Below are positions 10,298 to 19,109 of a stretch of 64,000 bases of DNA, piece after piece; positions within the stretch are counted from its first letter, which is position 1; each line of letters begins with the position of its first letter. A model generated the notes under the pieces. That model was not told the origin of the DNA, did no database searches, and saw nothing but the letters and a program-made list of their open reading frames with translations. The position numbers and the translations under genes are program-made. Location of the stretch: contig NZ_VRKQ01000008.1 in assembly GCF_008056315.1 (NCBI RefSeq), forward strand, positions 638,957-702,956, written 5' to 3'. This DNA is from Seonamhaeicola maritimus (GTDB taxonomy: Bacteria > Bacteroidota > Bacteroidia > Flavobacteriales > Flavobacteriaceae).

Positions 10298-10609
10298 ATG
10301 ACAAAGCTTAAAATAAAAACTGGAGATACTGTAAAAGTAATTGCTGGAGATCATAAAGGATCTGAAGGTAAAGTACAACTAGTATTAAAAGATAAGAACA
10401 AAGCAATTGTAGAGGGTGTAAACATGGTTAAGAAACATACTAAACCAAGTGCGCAAAATCCTCAAGGTGGCATTGTAGAGAAAGAAGCTGCTATTCATAT
10501 TTCTAACTTATCATTGTTAACTTCAACAGGAGAAACAACTAGAGTTGGGTTTAGAGTAGAAGGCGATAAGAAAGAAAGATTTTCTAAAAAATCTAACGAA
10601 GTAATATAG
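10298..10609 (+). CDS. rplX: 50S ribosomal protein L24
   Basis: L24 (103 residues) initiates 50S assembly on 23S domain I. The N-terminal KOW motif [19 protein letters not shown] and the downstream [21 protein letters not shown] are diagnostic. It is 12 bases after rplN and 2 bases before rplE. Confidence 0.98.
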   Translation: MTKLKIKTGDTVKVIAGDHKGSEGKVQLVLKDKNKAIVEGVNMVKKHTKPSAQNPQGGIVEKEAAIHISNLSLLTSTGETTRVGFRVEGDKKERFSKKSNEVI

Positions 10610-10611
10610 TT

Positions 10612-11163
10612 ATGGCATATTCACCTAGACTTAAAGAAGAGTATAAAAGCAGAGTAATTGCAGCTCTTACAGAAGAATTTGGATACAGTAATGTAATGCA
10701 AGTTCCTAAACTAGAAAAGATAGTAATATCTAAAGGTGTTGGAGCAGCGGTTGCAGACAAAAAGTTAATTGACTATGCATTAGAAGAGTTAACTACTATA
10801 TCTGGACAAAAAGCGGTTTCAACAATATCTAAAAAGGATGTTGCATCTTTTAAACTTCGTAAAGGTATGCCTATTGGCGCTAAAGTTACTTTACGTGGAG
10901 AAAGAATGTATGAGTTTTTAGATCGTTTAGTAACATCTGCCTTACCACGTGTAAGAGATTTTAACGGAATTAAAGCTACAGGTTTTGACGGAAGAGGTAA
11001 TTACAATTTAGGAATTACTGAGCAAATTATATTCCCTGAGATTAACATTGATAAAGTGAATAAAATCTCTGGTATGGATATTACATTTGTAACTTCTGCT
11101 GGAACAGATAAAGAAGCAAAATCATTATTAACTGAATTAGGGTTACCTTTTAAAAAGAATTAA
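10612..11163 (+). CDS. rplE: 50S ribosomal protein L5
   Basis: L5 (183 residues) binds 5S rRNA and contacts P-site tRNA. Recognisable parts are [20 protein letters not shown], the [18 protein letters not shown] strand and [20 protein letters not shown] near the C-terminus. Length is normal. It lies 2 bases after rplX and 3 bases before rpsN. Confidence 0.99.
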   Translation: MAYSPRLKEEYKSRVIAALTEEFGYSNVMQVPKLEKIVISKGVGAAVADKKLIDYALEELTTISGQKAVSTISKKDVASFKLRKGMPIGAKVTLRGERMYEFLDRLVTSALPRVRDFNGIKATGFDGRGNYNLGITEQIIFPEINIDKVNKISGMDITFVTSAGTDKEAKSLLTELGLPFKKN

Positions 11164-11166
11164 GAT

Positions 11167-11436
11167 ATGGCTAAAGAATCAATGAAAGCCCGTGAGGTAA
11201 AAAGAGCTAAAACAGTAGCTAAGTATGCAGCAAAACGTAAGGCTTTAAAAGAAGCTGGAGATTATGAGGCATTACAAAAGTTGCCAAAAAATGCTTCACC
11301 TATTCGTATGCATAATAGATGTAAATTAACAGGAAGACCAAAAGGATATATGAGAACTTTTGGTATTTCTCGTGTAACATTCAGAGAAATGGCCAATCAA
11401 GGTCTTATTCCTGGGGTTAGAAAAGCTAGTTGGTAA
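11167..11436 (+). CDS. rpsN: 30S ribosomal protein S14 (zinc-free long type)
   Basis: S14 (89 residues) is a 30S head protein. This is the longer form without a zinc ribbon: only one cysteine ([19 protein letters not shown]) is present where the short form has a CxxC pair. The C-terminal [22 protein letters not shown] is the family signature, given here in separated parts. It is followed by a 73-base gap with potential RNA structure before rpsH. Confidence 0.98.
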   Translation: MAKESMKAREVKRAKTVAKYAAKRKALKEAGDYEALQKLPKNASPIRMHNRCKLTGRPKGYMRTFGISRVTFREMANQGLIPGVRKASW

Positions 11437-11509
11437 TATTATTATAAATAATCAGGTTTAAGGTTCGGTAAACCAACACCGAAAACCAAAATCGCAAAAT
11501 CAATTAATT
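11437..11509 (+). promoter_or_regulatory. Structured gap before rpsH with two alternative hairpins
   Basis: GGTTTA (11455-11460) can pair with TAAACC (11469-11474), or TTCGGT (11464-11469) can pair with ACCGAA (11478-11483); the two share bases and exclude each other. This is one of the few long gaps inside the operon. In E. coli S8 regulates the spc operon by binding mRNA near L5; a similar role here is only a possibility. Confidence 0.35.
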
Positions 11510-11908
11510 ATGTACTCAGATCCAATTGCGGATTTTTTGACAAGAATTAGAAACGCAGTGCGTGCTAACCACAGAGTGGTTGAGATTCCTGCATCTAATT
11601 TAAAGAAAGACATGACTAAAATATTATTCGAACAAGGATATATTTTAAGTTATAAATTTGATGATTCTACTACTCAAGGTACTATCAAAATTGCACTTAA
11701 GTATAACAGTGTAACTAAAGAGCCTGTAATCAAGAAGATTCAGAGAATTAGTAAACCAGGTTTACGTAAGTATGCTGGTGCTAATGAACTACCTAGAATT
11801 CTTAATGGTCTTGGTATTGCTATTGTTTCTACTTCTCATGGAGTAATGACTGGTAAACAAGCCAAAAGAGATAATGTAGGTGGTGAAGTATTATGTTACG
11901 TTTACTAA
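11510..11908 (+). CDS. rpsH: 30S ribosomal protein S8
   Basis: S8 (132 residues) binds the central domain of 16S rRNA and is the translational repressor of the spc operon in E. coli. It starts MYSDPIADFLTRIRNAVRA and ends with the conserved IVSTSHGVMTGKQAKRDNVG and GGEVLCYVY. Full length. It follows a structured 73-base gap, the longest in this block. Confidence 0.99.
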   Translation: MYSDPIADFLTRIRNAVRANHRVVEIPASNLKKDMTKILFEQGYILSYKFDDSTTQGTIKIALKYNSVTKEPVIKKIQRISKPGLRKYAGANELPRILNGLGIAIVSTSHGVMTGKQAKRDNVGGEVLCYVY

Positions 11909-11926
11909 TTTTAAAGCCAGAAAGAA

Positions 11927-12469
11927 ATGTCAAGAATAGGAAATAATCCAGTAGCCATTCCAGAAGGTGTAACAGTTGATGTTAAAGATAACGTAGTAAC
12001 TGTAAAAGGAAAATTAGGAGAGTTAACACAAAATTACGATTCTATAGAGATTAAAGTTGAAGACGGAAGTGTTTGGGTAACACGTTCATCTGATACAAAA
12101 GATCAAAAAGCAAAACACGGTTTATATAGATCTTTAATGCATAACATGATTGAAGGTGTATCTAAAGGATGGACTAAAGAATTAGAATTGGTTGGTGTAG
12201 GTTATAGAGCATCAAATCAAGGACAAAAATTAGATTTAGCTTTAGGGTTTTCTCATAACATTGTTTTAAGCTTAGCTCCAGAAGTTAAAGTTGAAACAAT
12301 TAGTGAAAAAGGAAAGAACCCAATTGTAAAGTTAACTTCTCATGATAAACAACTTGTAGGTCAAGTAGCTGCAAAGATTCGTGGTTTCAGAAAACCAGAG
12401 CCATATAAAGGTAAAGGTATCAAGTTTGTTGGTGAAGAAATTAGAAGAAAAGCAGGTAAATCAGCTTAA
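11927..12469 (+). CDS. rplF: 50S ribosomal protein L6
   Basis: L6 (180 residues) has two similar alpha/beta domains near the factor-binding site. It begins SRIGNNPVAIPEGVTVDV and has the C-terminal signature KIRGFRKPEPYKGKGIKFV followed by GEEIRRKAGKSA. Full length. It is 18 bases after rpsH and 10 before rplR. Confidence 0.99.
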   Translation: MSRIGNNPVAIPEGVTVDVKDNVVTVKGKLGELTQNYDSIEIKVEDGSVWVTRSSDTKDQKAKHGLYRSLMHNMIEGVSKGWTKELELVGVGYRASNQGQKLDLALGFSHNIVLSLAPEVKVETISEKGKNPIVKLTSHDKQLVGQVAAKIRGFRKPEPYKGKGIKFVGEEIRRKAGKSA

Positions 12470-12479
12470 TAATTAAGTT

Positions 12480-12836
12480 ATGGCATTGACAAAAGAACAA
12501 AGAAGACAAAGAATAAAAAACAGAATCCGTAAGGTTGTTTCTGGTACAGAAACTAGACCTAGATTAGCTGTTTATAGAAGTAATAAAGAAATTTACGCTC
12601 AAATTATAGATGACGTTTCTGGTAAAACTATTAGCGCTGCATCTTCTAGAGATAAAGATATTGATTCTGCAAAAGTAAACAAGGTTGAAGCTGCTAAGTT
12701 AGTAGGTAAGACACTTGCTGAAAAAGCTTTAAAAGCTGGAGTAGAAACTATTGCTTTTGATAGAGGTGGATATTTATATCACGGTAGAGTTAAATCATTA
12801 GCTGAAGGTGCTAGAGAAGCTGGATTAAAATTTTAA
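12480..12836 (+). CDS. rplR: 50S ribosomal protein L18
   Basis: L18 (118 residues) binds 5S rRNA together with L5. Family features are the basic N-terminal tail [22 protein letters not shown] in outline, then [16 protein letters not shown] and the end [20 protein letters not shown]. It lies in the standard L6-L18-S5 order with short gaps. Confidence 0.99.
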   Translation: MALTKEQRRQRIKNRIRKVVSGTETRPRLAVYRSNKEIYAQIIDDVSGKTISAASSRDKDIDSAKVNKVEAAKLVGKTLAEKALKAGVETIAFDRGGYLYHGRVKSLAEGAREAGLKF

Positions 12837-12842
12837 GAAATT

Positions 12843-13367
12843 ATGTATCAAAATTATAAAAGCGCAGAATTAGTAAAACCAGGTGGATTAGATCTTAAAG
12901 ATCGTTTGGTTGGTGTGCAAAGAGTTACAAAAGTAACTAAAGGTGGTAGAGCTTTCGGTTTCTCAGCAATTGTTGTAGTTGGTGATGAAGCTGGTGTTGT
13001 AGGTCAAGGTTTAGGAAAATCTAAAGATGTAGCTAGTGCTATTGCAAAAGCTGTTGAAGATGCTAAGAAAAACCTTGTTCGTATTCCTATTAGAAAGGGT
13101 ACGTTACCACATGAGCAAAAAGGTAAATATGGTGGAGCTAGAGTAAATATTATTCCAGCTGCTCCTGGTACCGGTGTTATTGCTGGTGGAGCTGTAAGAA
13201 CGGTTTTAGAGGCGGTTGGTGTACATGATGTATTATCAAAATCTCAAGGATCTTCTAATCCTCATAATGTTGTAAAAGCTACATTTGATGCTTTATTACA
13301 ATTAAGAGATGCTAACACTATTGCTAAGGATAGAGGTATTTCACTTGAAAAAGTTTTTAACGCTTAA
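12843..13367 (+). CDS. rpsE: 30S ribosomal protein S5
   Basis: S5 (174 residues) affects decoding accuracy and mRNA helicase activity. The double-stranded-RNA-binding-like domain contains [19 protein letters not shown], followed by [19 protein letters not shown] in the C-terminal domain. Full length. It is 6 bases after rplR and 9 bases before the rpmD start. Confidence 0.99.
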   Translation: MYQNYKSAELVKPGGLDLKDRLVGVQRVTKVTKGGRAFGFSAIVVVGDEAGVVGQGLGKSKDVASAIAKAVEDAKKNLVRIPIRKGTLPHEQKGKYGGARVNIIPAAPGTGVIAGGAVRTVLEAVGVHDVLSKSQGSSNPHNVVKATFDALLQLRDANTIAKDRGISLEKVFNA

Positions 13368-13376
13368 TATCTATCA

Positions 13377-13559
13377 ATGATGGGAAAAATTAAAGTAACA
13401 AAAGTTAAAAGCGCAATCAATCGTACGCAAAGACAAAAAAGAACTTTAGAAGCTCTTGGTCTTAAAAAGATTGGACAAGTAAAAGAGCATGACGCAACAC
13501 CAAATATTCTTGGTATGATTGCTAAAGTTTCACATTTAGTTTCTGTTGAAGAAGCTTAA
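13377..13559 (+). CDS. rpmD: 50S ribosomal protein L30
   Basis: L30 (about 60 residues) is a small 23S-binding protein. The pattern KIKVTKVKSAINRTQRQKRT and LEALGLKKIGQVKEHDATP is typical. Two adjacent ATG codons (13377 and 13380) are possible starts; the second gives 59 residues. It lies between rpsE and rplO as in other bacteria. Confidence 0.96.
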   Translation: MMGKIKVTKVKSAINRTQRQKRTLEALGLKKIGQVKEHDATPNILGMIAKVSHLVSVEEA

Positions 13560-13576
13560 ATAATATAAAACTGAAA

Positions 13577-14029
13577 ATGGATTTAAGTAATTTAAAACCT
13601 GCAGAAGGTTCAGTAAAAAATCAAGGAAAAAGAATAGGTAGAGGACAAGGTTCTGGTAAAGGTGGTACTGCTACACGTGGTCACAAAGGAGCTAAGTCTC
13701 GTTCTGGTTATTCTAAGAAACTTGGTTTTGAAGGTGGTCAAATGCCAATTCAAAGACGTGTTCCTAAGTTTGGTTTCACTAATATTAACCGTGTTGAGTA
13801 TCAAGGTATCAACTTAGATACTTTACAACAATTGGTTGACGATAAGAAAATTAAGGATACTGTAGATTTAGATATTATTTTATCTAATAGATTAGCTGGA
13901 AAAAATGATCTAGTTAAAATTTTAGGTAGAGGTGAATTGAAAGCTAAATTAAAAGTATCTGCTCATAAGTTTACTGCTTCAGCAAAAGCTGCTATAGAAG
14001 CTGCTGGTGGAGAAGCTGTAACATTATAA
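13577..14029 (+). CDS. rplO: 50S ribosomal protein L15
   Basis: L15 (150 residues) is a late-assembly 50S protein. The glycine- and basic-rich N-terminal extension (GKRIGRGQGSGKGGTATRGH) and the GFEGGQMPIQRRVPKFGF segment are diagnostic, and the C-terminal globular domain is complete. It precedes secY by 15 bases. Confidence 0.99.
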   Translation: MDLSNLKPAEGSVKNQGKRIGRGQGSGKGGTATRGHKGAKSRSGYSKKLGFEGGQMPIQRRVPKFGFTNINRVEYQGINLDTLQQLVDDKKIKDTVDLDIILSNRLAGKNDLVKILGRGELKAKLKVSAHKFTASAKAAIEAAGGEAVTL

Positions 14030-14044
14030 GACCCTATTGTAAGT

Positions 14045-15391
14045 ATGAAATTTATAGAATCAATTAAGAATGTTTGGAGAATAGAAGAACTAAGAAACAG
14101 AATCATTGTAACACTTGGTCTGTTATTAGTTTATCGTTTTGGTGCTCAGGTTACAATGCCGGGTATTGATGCTTCTCAATTAACTGGTTTATCTAATTCG
14201 TTGGATGGTGGTTTAGGAGGATTACTAAATGCGTTTACCGGAGGTGCTTTAGCTAAAGCATCGGTTTTTGCATTGGGTATTATGCCATACATTTCTGCTT
14301 CTATTGTTGTACAATTAATGGGTATTGCTATTCCTTATTTGCAAAAACTGCAAAAAGAAGGTGCTAGTGGTCAAAAGAAAATAACTCAAATTACGCGTTG
14401 GTTAACTATTGCAATATGTTTGTTTCAATCGCCAGCATATTTAGCAAGTTTACCAACTTTAGGAGTGCCGCCTAGTGCTTTCTTATTAGGTACAGGGCCT
14501 TTATTCTATTTTTCATCTATAACTATTTTGGTTACAGGATGTATTTTCGCTATGTGGTTAGGTGAAAAGATTACTGACAAAGGTATTGGTAATGGTATTT
14601 CATTATTAATTATGGTTGGTATTATTGCAACTTTACCACAGTCATTTGTTCAAAATGCTGTTGTAAGAATGGAAGGTAATAACGTCATGCTTATTCTTTT
14701 TGAATTGGTAATTTGGTTTGTTATTATTTTGGCTTCTATTATGTTAGTAATGGCTGTTAGAAAGATTGCTGTACAGTATGCAAGAAGAACTGCTTCTGGT
14801 AGTTATGAAAGAGCTGCAGCTGGAGGATCTAGACAATACATTCCATTAAAACTTAATGCATCGGGTGTAATGCCTATAATATTTGCACAAGCTATTATGT
14901 TTGTTCCTGGTTTAATTGGTGGTTCAGGTTTCTTAAAGGATACAGCTACTGGAGCTTGGTTACAAACAAACTTTGCAGATTTATTTGGGTTTTGGTACAA
15001 CTTAGTATTCGCATTATTAATAATTGTATTCACTTATTTTTATACGGCTATTACGGTGCCAACCAACAAAATGGCGGATGATTTAAAACGTAGTGGTGGA
15101 TTTATTCCTGGTATTCGTCCAGGTTCTGAAACGGGGGAATATTTAGATAAAATAATGTCTCAAATTACCTTACCAGGTTCAATATTCTTAGCTCTTATTG
15201 CAGTGTTCCCTGCATTTATTGTAAAGCTTATGGATGTAAATGCTGGTTGGGCTCTGTTTTTTGGAGGAACATCGCTATTAATTATGGTTGGGGTTGCAAT
15301 TGACACTATGCAACAAATTAATTCTTATTTGTTGAATAGACATTATGATGGCTTGATGAAAACGGGTAAAAATAGAAAAGCAATAGCTTAA
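14045..15391 (+). CDS. secY: preprotein translocase subunit SecY
   Basis: SecY (448 residues) is the channel of the SecYEG translocon in the inner membrane. Ten hydrophobic segments are visible. The N-terminal [19 protein letters not shown], the [12 protein letters not shown] segment of TM2 and the cytoplasmic loop [20 protein letters not shown] match the family. It sits in the spc block with L15, 10 bases before infA. SecA, its motor, is encoded separately at 38420-41773. Confidence 0.99.
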   Translation: MKFIESIKNVWRIEELRNRIIVTLGLLLVYRFGAQVTMPGIDASQLTGLSNSLDGGLGGLLNAFTGGALAKASVFALGIMPYISASIVVQLMGIAIPYLQKLQKEGASGQKKITQITRWLTIAICLFQSPAYLASLPTLGVPPSAFLLGTGPLFYFSSITILVTGCIFAMWLGEKITDKGIGNGISLLIMVGIIATLPQSFVQNAVVRMEGNNVMLILFELVIWFVIILASIMLVMAVRKIAVQYARRTASGSYERAAAGGSRQYIPLKLNASGVMPIIFAQAIMFVPGLIGGSGFLKDTATGAWLQTNFADLFGFWYNLVFALLIIVFTYFYTAITVPTNKMADDLKRSGGFIPGIRPGSETGEYLDKIMSQITLPGSIFLALIAVFPAFIVKLMDVNAGWALFFGGTSLLIMVGVAIDTMQQINSYLLNRHYDGLMKTGKNRKAIA

Positions 15392-15401
15392 TTATTATAC
15401 T

Positions 15402-15617
15402 ATGGCAAAACAAGCAGCAATAGAGCAAGACGGAACAATTATAGAAGCATTATCTAATGCTATGTTTCGTGTTGAATTAGAAAATGGTCACATTGTGACT
15501 GCACATATTTCTGGTAAAATGCGTATGCATTATATTAAGTTGTTACCAGGAGATAAAGTAAAATTAGAAATGAGTCCTTACGATTTAACTAAGGCTCGTA
15601 TAACTTATAGATACTAG
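15402..15617 (+). CDS. infA: translation initiation factor IF-1
   Basis: IF-1 (71 residues) is an OB-fold protein that blocks the A site during initiation. Key segments are [39 protein letters not shown] and [14 protein letters not shown], matching the family end to end. It lies between secY and rpmJ, the usual position in this phylum. Confidence 0.99.
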   Translation: MAKQAAIEQDGTIIEALSNAMFRVELENGHIVTAHISGKMRMHYIKLLPGDKVKLEMSPYDLTKARITYRY

Positions 15618-15621
15618 CAAG

Positions 15622-15738
15622 ATGAAAGTAAGAGCATCAGTTAAAAAAAGAAGCGCAGATTGTAAAATTGTGCGTAGAAAAGGAAGACTTTACGTTATAA
15701 ACAAGAAGAATCCTAGATTTAAACAAAGACAAGGTTAA
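15622..15738 (+). CDS. rpmJ: 50S ribosomal protein L36 (zinc-free form)
   Basis: A 38-residue frame starts [20 protein letters not shown] and ends [12 protein letters not shown], a full-length L36 of the 50S factor-binding region. The zinc ribbon of other bacteria (C11, C14, C27, H32) is lost: only C14 remains, with Ser, Asn and Phe at the other three places. As far as I know this is normal for Bacteroidota. The ATG is 4 bases after the infA stop. A 107-base gap without clear signals follows. Confidence 0.97.
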   Translation: MKVRASVKKRSADCKIVRRKGRLYVINKKNPRFKQRQG

Positions 15739-15845
15739 AATTAGACATTAAGTCATTAGTGTTTAGAAGTTAGATGAATCTGCTTGAAATAGAAATGTTT
15801 AGGATTCTAACAACTAAAGCTAACAACTAGAAACTAAAAAGTAAT

Positions 15846-16214
15846 ATGGCAAGAATTGCAGGGGTAGACATCCCAAAACACAAAAGAGGAGTAATCTCTT
15901 TGACTTATATCTACGGAGTAGGTAGAAGTAGAGCAAAAGAAATTTTAGCAGCCGCTAAGGTTGATGAGAGCATTAAAGTTCAAGATTGGAACGATGACCA
16001 AATTAGTGGAATTCGTGAAGCTGTTGCAGCTTATACAATAGAAGGTGAATTACGTTCAGAAACTCAATTAAACATTAAACGTTTAATGGATATAGGATGT
16101 TTTAGAGGTATTCGTCACAGAGCTGGTTTACCATTAAGAGGTCAACGTACTAAGAACAACTCTAGAACTAGAAAAGGTAGAAGAAAAACAGTTGCTAACA
16201 AGAAAAAAGCATAA
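15846..16214 (+). CDS. rpsM: 30S ribosomal protein S13
   Basis: S13 (122 residues) in the 30S head contacts P-site tRNA and L5. It begins [20 protein letters not shown] and has the helix-hairpin region [13 protein letters not shown], then [20 protein letters not shown] near the basic tail. It opens the alpha block (S13-S11-S4-RpoA-L17). The preceding 107-base gap may hold a start-up signal, but no good promoter was seen. Confidence 0.99.
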   Translation: MARIAGVDIPKHKRGVISLTYIYGVGRSRAKEILAAAKVDESIKVQDWNDDQISGIREAVAAYTIEGELRSETQLNIKRLMDIGCFRGIRHRAGLPLRGQRTKNNSRTRKGRRKTVANKKKA

Positions 16215-16220
16215 TTTAAC

Positions 16221-16604
16221 ATGGCAAAGACAAGTAGTAAAAAACGTAAAGTTATTGTTGACGCTGTTGGTGAAGCACACGTTACAGCTTCTTTCAATAA
16301 CATTATCATATCACTTACCAACAAAAAAGGCGATGTTATTTCATGGTCATCTGCTGGTAAAATGGGATTTAGAGGATCTAAGAAAAACACACCTTATGCT
16401 GCTCAATTAGCTGCTGAAGATGCTGCTGGTGTAGCACAAGAAGCTGGATTGAAAAAAGTAAAAGTTTATGTAAAAGGTCCTGGAAACGGTAGGGAATCTG
16501 CTATCCGTTCTATCCATAATGCAGGTATAGAAGTGACGGAAATTATTGATGTTACTCCATTACCACATAATGGGTGTAGACCTCCAAAAAGAAGAAGAGT
16601 TTAA
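16221..16604 (+). CDS. rpsK: 30S ribosomal protein S11
   Basis: S11 (127 residues) forms part of the mRNA exit platform. It has [39 protein letters not shown] and the C-terminal [18 protein letters not shown]. Length is normal. It is 6 bases after rpsM and is followed by a strong terminator at 16633-16675. Confidence 0.99.
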   Translation: MAKTSSKKRKVIVDAVGEAHVTASFNNIIISLTNKKGDVISWSSAGKMGFRGSKKNTPYAAQLAAEDAAGVAQEAGLKKVKVYVKGPGNGRESAIRSIHNAGIEVTEIIDVTPLPHNGCRPPKRRRV

Positions 16605-16632
16605 TCACTGTAAAATGTGATTTTTATAAGCT

Positions 16633-16675
16633 AAAAATTAATATCATCTGATTGTCAGATGGTATTAATTTTTTG
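16633..16675 (+). terminator. Intrinsic terminator after rpsK
   Basis: A 19-bp stem (16633-16651 with 16655-16673, one G-U pair) has a 3-base TTG loop and ends in T residues. It is strong and lies in the middle of the otherwise continuous ribosomal operon, separating rpsD-rpoA-rplQ from the upstream genes. Confidence 0.8.
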
Positions 16676-16677
16676 CA

Positions 16678-16789
16678 TAAATTTGCAGACTGAAAAATTA
16701 GTAATAACAAGTATCAACAAGAGATAAAATGATTATCGAAGGATAAGATTAAGACCTTAATTCATAATCACTCTTAAAAACAATTAAAA
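16678..16789 (+). promoter_or_regulatory. rpsD promoter -7 element and structured S4 leader
   Basis: TAAATTTG at 16678-16685 fits the -7 consensus TAnnTTTG; the best -33 candidate, ATTG at 16651-16654, is 23 bases away and inside the terminator, so the spacing is long. The leader of about 100 bases that follows can fold with GATTAT (16731-16736) pairing ATAATC (16764-16769) around an inner TTAAG/CTTAA stem. Autoregulation by S4 is plausible, since S4 controls the alpha operon elsewhere, but is inferred. Confidence 0.5.
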
Positions 16790-17395
16790 ATGGCAAGATA
16801 TACTGGTCCTAAAACTAAAATAGCTAGAAAATTTGGTGAAGCTATTTTCGGAGAAGATAAATCTTTTGAAAAAAGAAATTATCCTCCAGGTCAACACGGA
16901 AACAACAGAAGACGTGGAAAAAAATCTGAGTACGCAATTCAATTAGCAGAAAAGCAAAAAGCTAAATACACTTACGGTGTTTTAGAACGTCAATTTAGAG
17001 GTTTATTTAAAAAGGCAAGAGCTGCACAAGGAATTACTGGTGAGGTTCTTTTACAATTATGTGAATCTAGATTAGACAACGTGGTATTCCGTATGGGAAT
17101 AGCACCTTCTAGAAGTGGAGCAAGACAATTAGTGTCTCACAGACATATTACGGTAAACGGTGAATTAGTAAACATTCCTTCTTACCAATTAAAAGCTGGT
17201 GATGTTGTAGCTGTAAGAGAAAAATCTAAATCTTTAGAAGTAATTGATCATTCTCTTTCTAACTCATCTAATGTTTATGAGTGGATTACTTTTAACAATG
17301 ACACTAAAGAAGGTACTTACGTTTCTGTTCCTGCTAGAATTCAAATTCCAGAAAACATTAACGAGCAATTCATAGTCGAATTATACTCTAAATAA
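16790..17395 (+). CDS. rpsD: 30S ribosomal protein S4
   Basis: S4 (201 residues) initiates assembly of the 16S 5' domain and in many bacteria represses the alpha operon. The N-terminal [20 protein letters not shown] and the S4 RNA-binding domain ([22 protein letters not shown] in outline, then [19 protein letters not shown]) are clear. No zinc-binding CxxC is present at the N-terminus. It starts its own transcription unit with rpoA and rplQ. Confidence 0.99.
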   Translation: MARYTGPKTKIARKFGEAIFGEDKSFEKRNYPPGQHGNNRRRGKKSEYAIQLAEKQKAKYTYGVLERQFRGLFKKARAAQGITGEVLLQLCESRLDNVVFRMGIAPSRSGARQLVSHRHITVNGELVNIPSYQLKAGDVVAVREKSKSLEVIDHSLSNSSNVYEWITFNNDTKEGTYVSVPARIQIPENINEQFIVELYSK

Positions 17396-17495
17396 TAAAT
17401 TAACAATATTGGTATTTAGCCAAAGGGTTTATTTGTACTTCTTCAAACTTATAAACCGCGCAACTAAATAACAATTAAAACGAAGAAACAAAATT

Positions 17496-18488
17496 ATGGC
17501 AGTATTTAATTTTCAAAAGCCCGACAAAGTAATCATGATTGATTCTACTGATTTCGAAGGTAAATTCGAATTCAGACCATTAGAACCTGGTTACGGACTA
17601 ACAGTAGGTAATGCATTAAGAAGAGTATTGCTTTCTTCTTTAGAAGGATTTGCAATCACTTCGGTAAGAATTGAAGGTGTAGATCACGAATTTTCTGCAA
17701 TTGCTGGTGTGGTTGAAGATGTTACAGAAATCATTTTAAATTTAAAACAGTTACGTTTCAAAAGACAAATTGAGGATATTGATAACGAATCTGTTTCTAT
17801 TTCAATATCTGGTCAAGAAAGAATTACAGCTGGTGATTTTCAAAAGTTCATTTCAGGATTCCAAGTATTAAATACAGAATTAGTAATCTGTAATTTGGAT
17901 CCCAAAGTGAATTTAAACATGGAAATTACAATTGAAAAAGGTAGAGGTTATGTTCCTGCAGAAGAAAATAAAAAGGCTGCTGCTCCAATTGGAACAATCT
18001 TTACAGATTCAATTTATACGCCAATAAAAAACGTTAAGTATAGTATTGAAAACTATCGTGTAGAACAAAAAACTGATTATGAAAAATTAGTTTTTGAAAT
18101 CATTACAGATGGATCAATAACGCCGCAAGACGCTTTAACTGAAGCTGCTAAAACCTTAATTCACCACTTCATGTTATTCTCAGATGAGAGAATTACTCTT
18201 GAAGCTGATGAAATTGCACAAACTGAAACATATGATGAAGAGTCATTACATATGCGACAGTTGCTTAAAACTAAGTTAATTGATATGGATTTATCTGTAC
18301 GTGCACTTAACTGTTTGAAGGCCGCAGAAGTTGATACTTTGGGAGACTTAGTATCATTCAACAAAAATGATTTAATGAAATTCAGAAACTTTGGTAAAAA
18401 GTCTTTAACTGAGCTTGAAGAGCTTGTAAACGTTAAAGGATTAAACTTCGGAATGGATTTAAGTAAATATAAATTAGATAAAGATTAA
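17496..18488 (+). CDS. rpoA: DNA-directed RNA polymerase alpha subunit
   Basis: RpoA (330 residues) dimerises to scaffold RNA polymerase. The N-terminal domain has the [20 protein letters not shown] and [18 protein letters not shown] segments, and the C-terminal domain at about 255-320 has [20 protein letters not shown] and [15 protein letters not shown], the helix-hairpin-helix part that contacts regulators and DNA. Length is normal. A 100-base gap before it can form a TTGG/CCAA stem (17409-17423) and a GGTTTAT/ATAAACC stem (17426-17457). Confidence 0.99.
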   Translation: MAVFNFQKPDKVIMIDSTDFEGKFEFRPLEPGYGLTVGNALRRVLLSSLEGFAITSVRIEGVDHEFSAIAGVVEDVTEIILNLKQLRFKRQIEDIDNESVSISISGQERITAGDFQKFISGFQVLNTELVICNLDPKVNLNMEITIEKGRGYVPAEENKKAAAPIGTIFTDSIYTPIKNVKYSIENYRVEQKTDYEKLVFEIITDGSITPQDALTEAAKTLIHHFMLFSDERITLEADEIAQTETYDEESLHMRQLLKTKLIDMDLSVRALNCLKAAEVDTLGDLVSFNKNDLMKFRNFGKKSLTELEELVNVKGLNFGMDLSKYKLDKD

Positions 18489-18500
18489 TTAATCATATTT

Positions 18501-18530
18501 TGCTCCTCGAATAATTCGAGTTTGGTAGCA
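18501..18530 (+). promoter_or_regulatory. Hairpin in the rpoA-rplQ gap
   Basis: CTCGAAT (18506-18512) and ATTCGAG (18514-18520) pair around a single base, effectively a tight stem loop, enclosed by TGCT/AGCA (18501-18504, 18527-18530). There is no T tract, so it is not a terminator. It lies 19 bases before the rplQ ATG and may affect its translation or mRNA processing. Confidence 0.4.
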
Positions 18531-18549
18531 AGATGATAAAACAAATGTC

Positions 18550-19023
18550 ATGAGACACGGAAAAAAATTCAACCACTTAGGAAGAAAAACAGCTCACAGA
18601 AAAGCAATGTTAGCTAATATGGCATGTTCTTTAATAGAACATAAGCGTATTAATACAACTGTAGCAAAAGCTAAAGCTTTAAAACAATTTGTAGAGCCAT
18701 TAGTAACAAAATCTAAAGAAGATACTACTCACAACAGACGTATTGTTTTTAGTAAATTAAGACAAAAAGATGCTGTTACTGAGTTGTTCAGAGATGTTGC
18801 AACTAAAGTAGGAGATAGACCAGGTGGTTACACAAGAATTATTAAACTTGGAAATCGTTTAGGTGATAACGCTGATATGGCTATGATAGAGCTTGTAGAT
18901 TACAACGAGATTTACAATGCAGATAAACCTAAGAAGAAAACTACAAGAAGAAGTAGAAGAGGTGGTAGCAAACCAGCTGTAGCTGCTCCAGTTGTAGAAG
19001 CTTCAACTAACGAAGAAGAATAA
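18550..19023 (+). CDS. rplQ: 50S ribosomal protein L17
   Basis: L17 (157 residues) lies near the tunnel exit. The core [20 protein letters not shown] and [20 protein letters not shown] is standard. The C-terminus is extended by about 35 residues with a basic patch ([12 protein letters not shown]) then an Ala/Glu-rich tail, longer than the E. coli protein; I believe this is common in the phylum. It is last in the alpha block, followed by a perfect-stem terminator. Confidence 0.98.
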   Translation: MRHGKKFNHLGRKTAHRKAMLANMACSLIEHKRINTTVAKAKALKQFVEPLVTKSKEDTTHNRRIVFSKLRQKDAVTELFRDVATKVGDRPGGYTRIIKLGNRLGDNADMAMIELVDYNEIYNADKPKKKTTRRSRRGGSKPAVAAPVVEASTNEEE

Positions 19024-19046
19024 ATGTTAATAAGCATTTAATATAT

Positions 19047-19085
19047 AAAGGATAAACTATTTTTAGTTTATCCTTTTTTTTTGAA
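19047..19085 (+). terminator. Intrinsic terminator after rplQ
   Basis: A perfect 13-bp stem, AAAGGATAAACTA (19047-19059) with TAGTTTATCCTTT (19064-19076), has a TTTT loop and is followed by a long T run. It ends the ribosomal super-operon. Confidence 0.9.
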
Positions 19086-19109
19086 TTTTTGTAAAACTTT
19101 TTTTTAAAA

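Noticed and set aside
15622-15738. L36 without zinc ligands as a broken gene
   Set aside because: Length and sequence are complete and the loss of the ligands is, as far as I know, normal for Bacteroidota.
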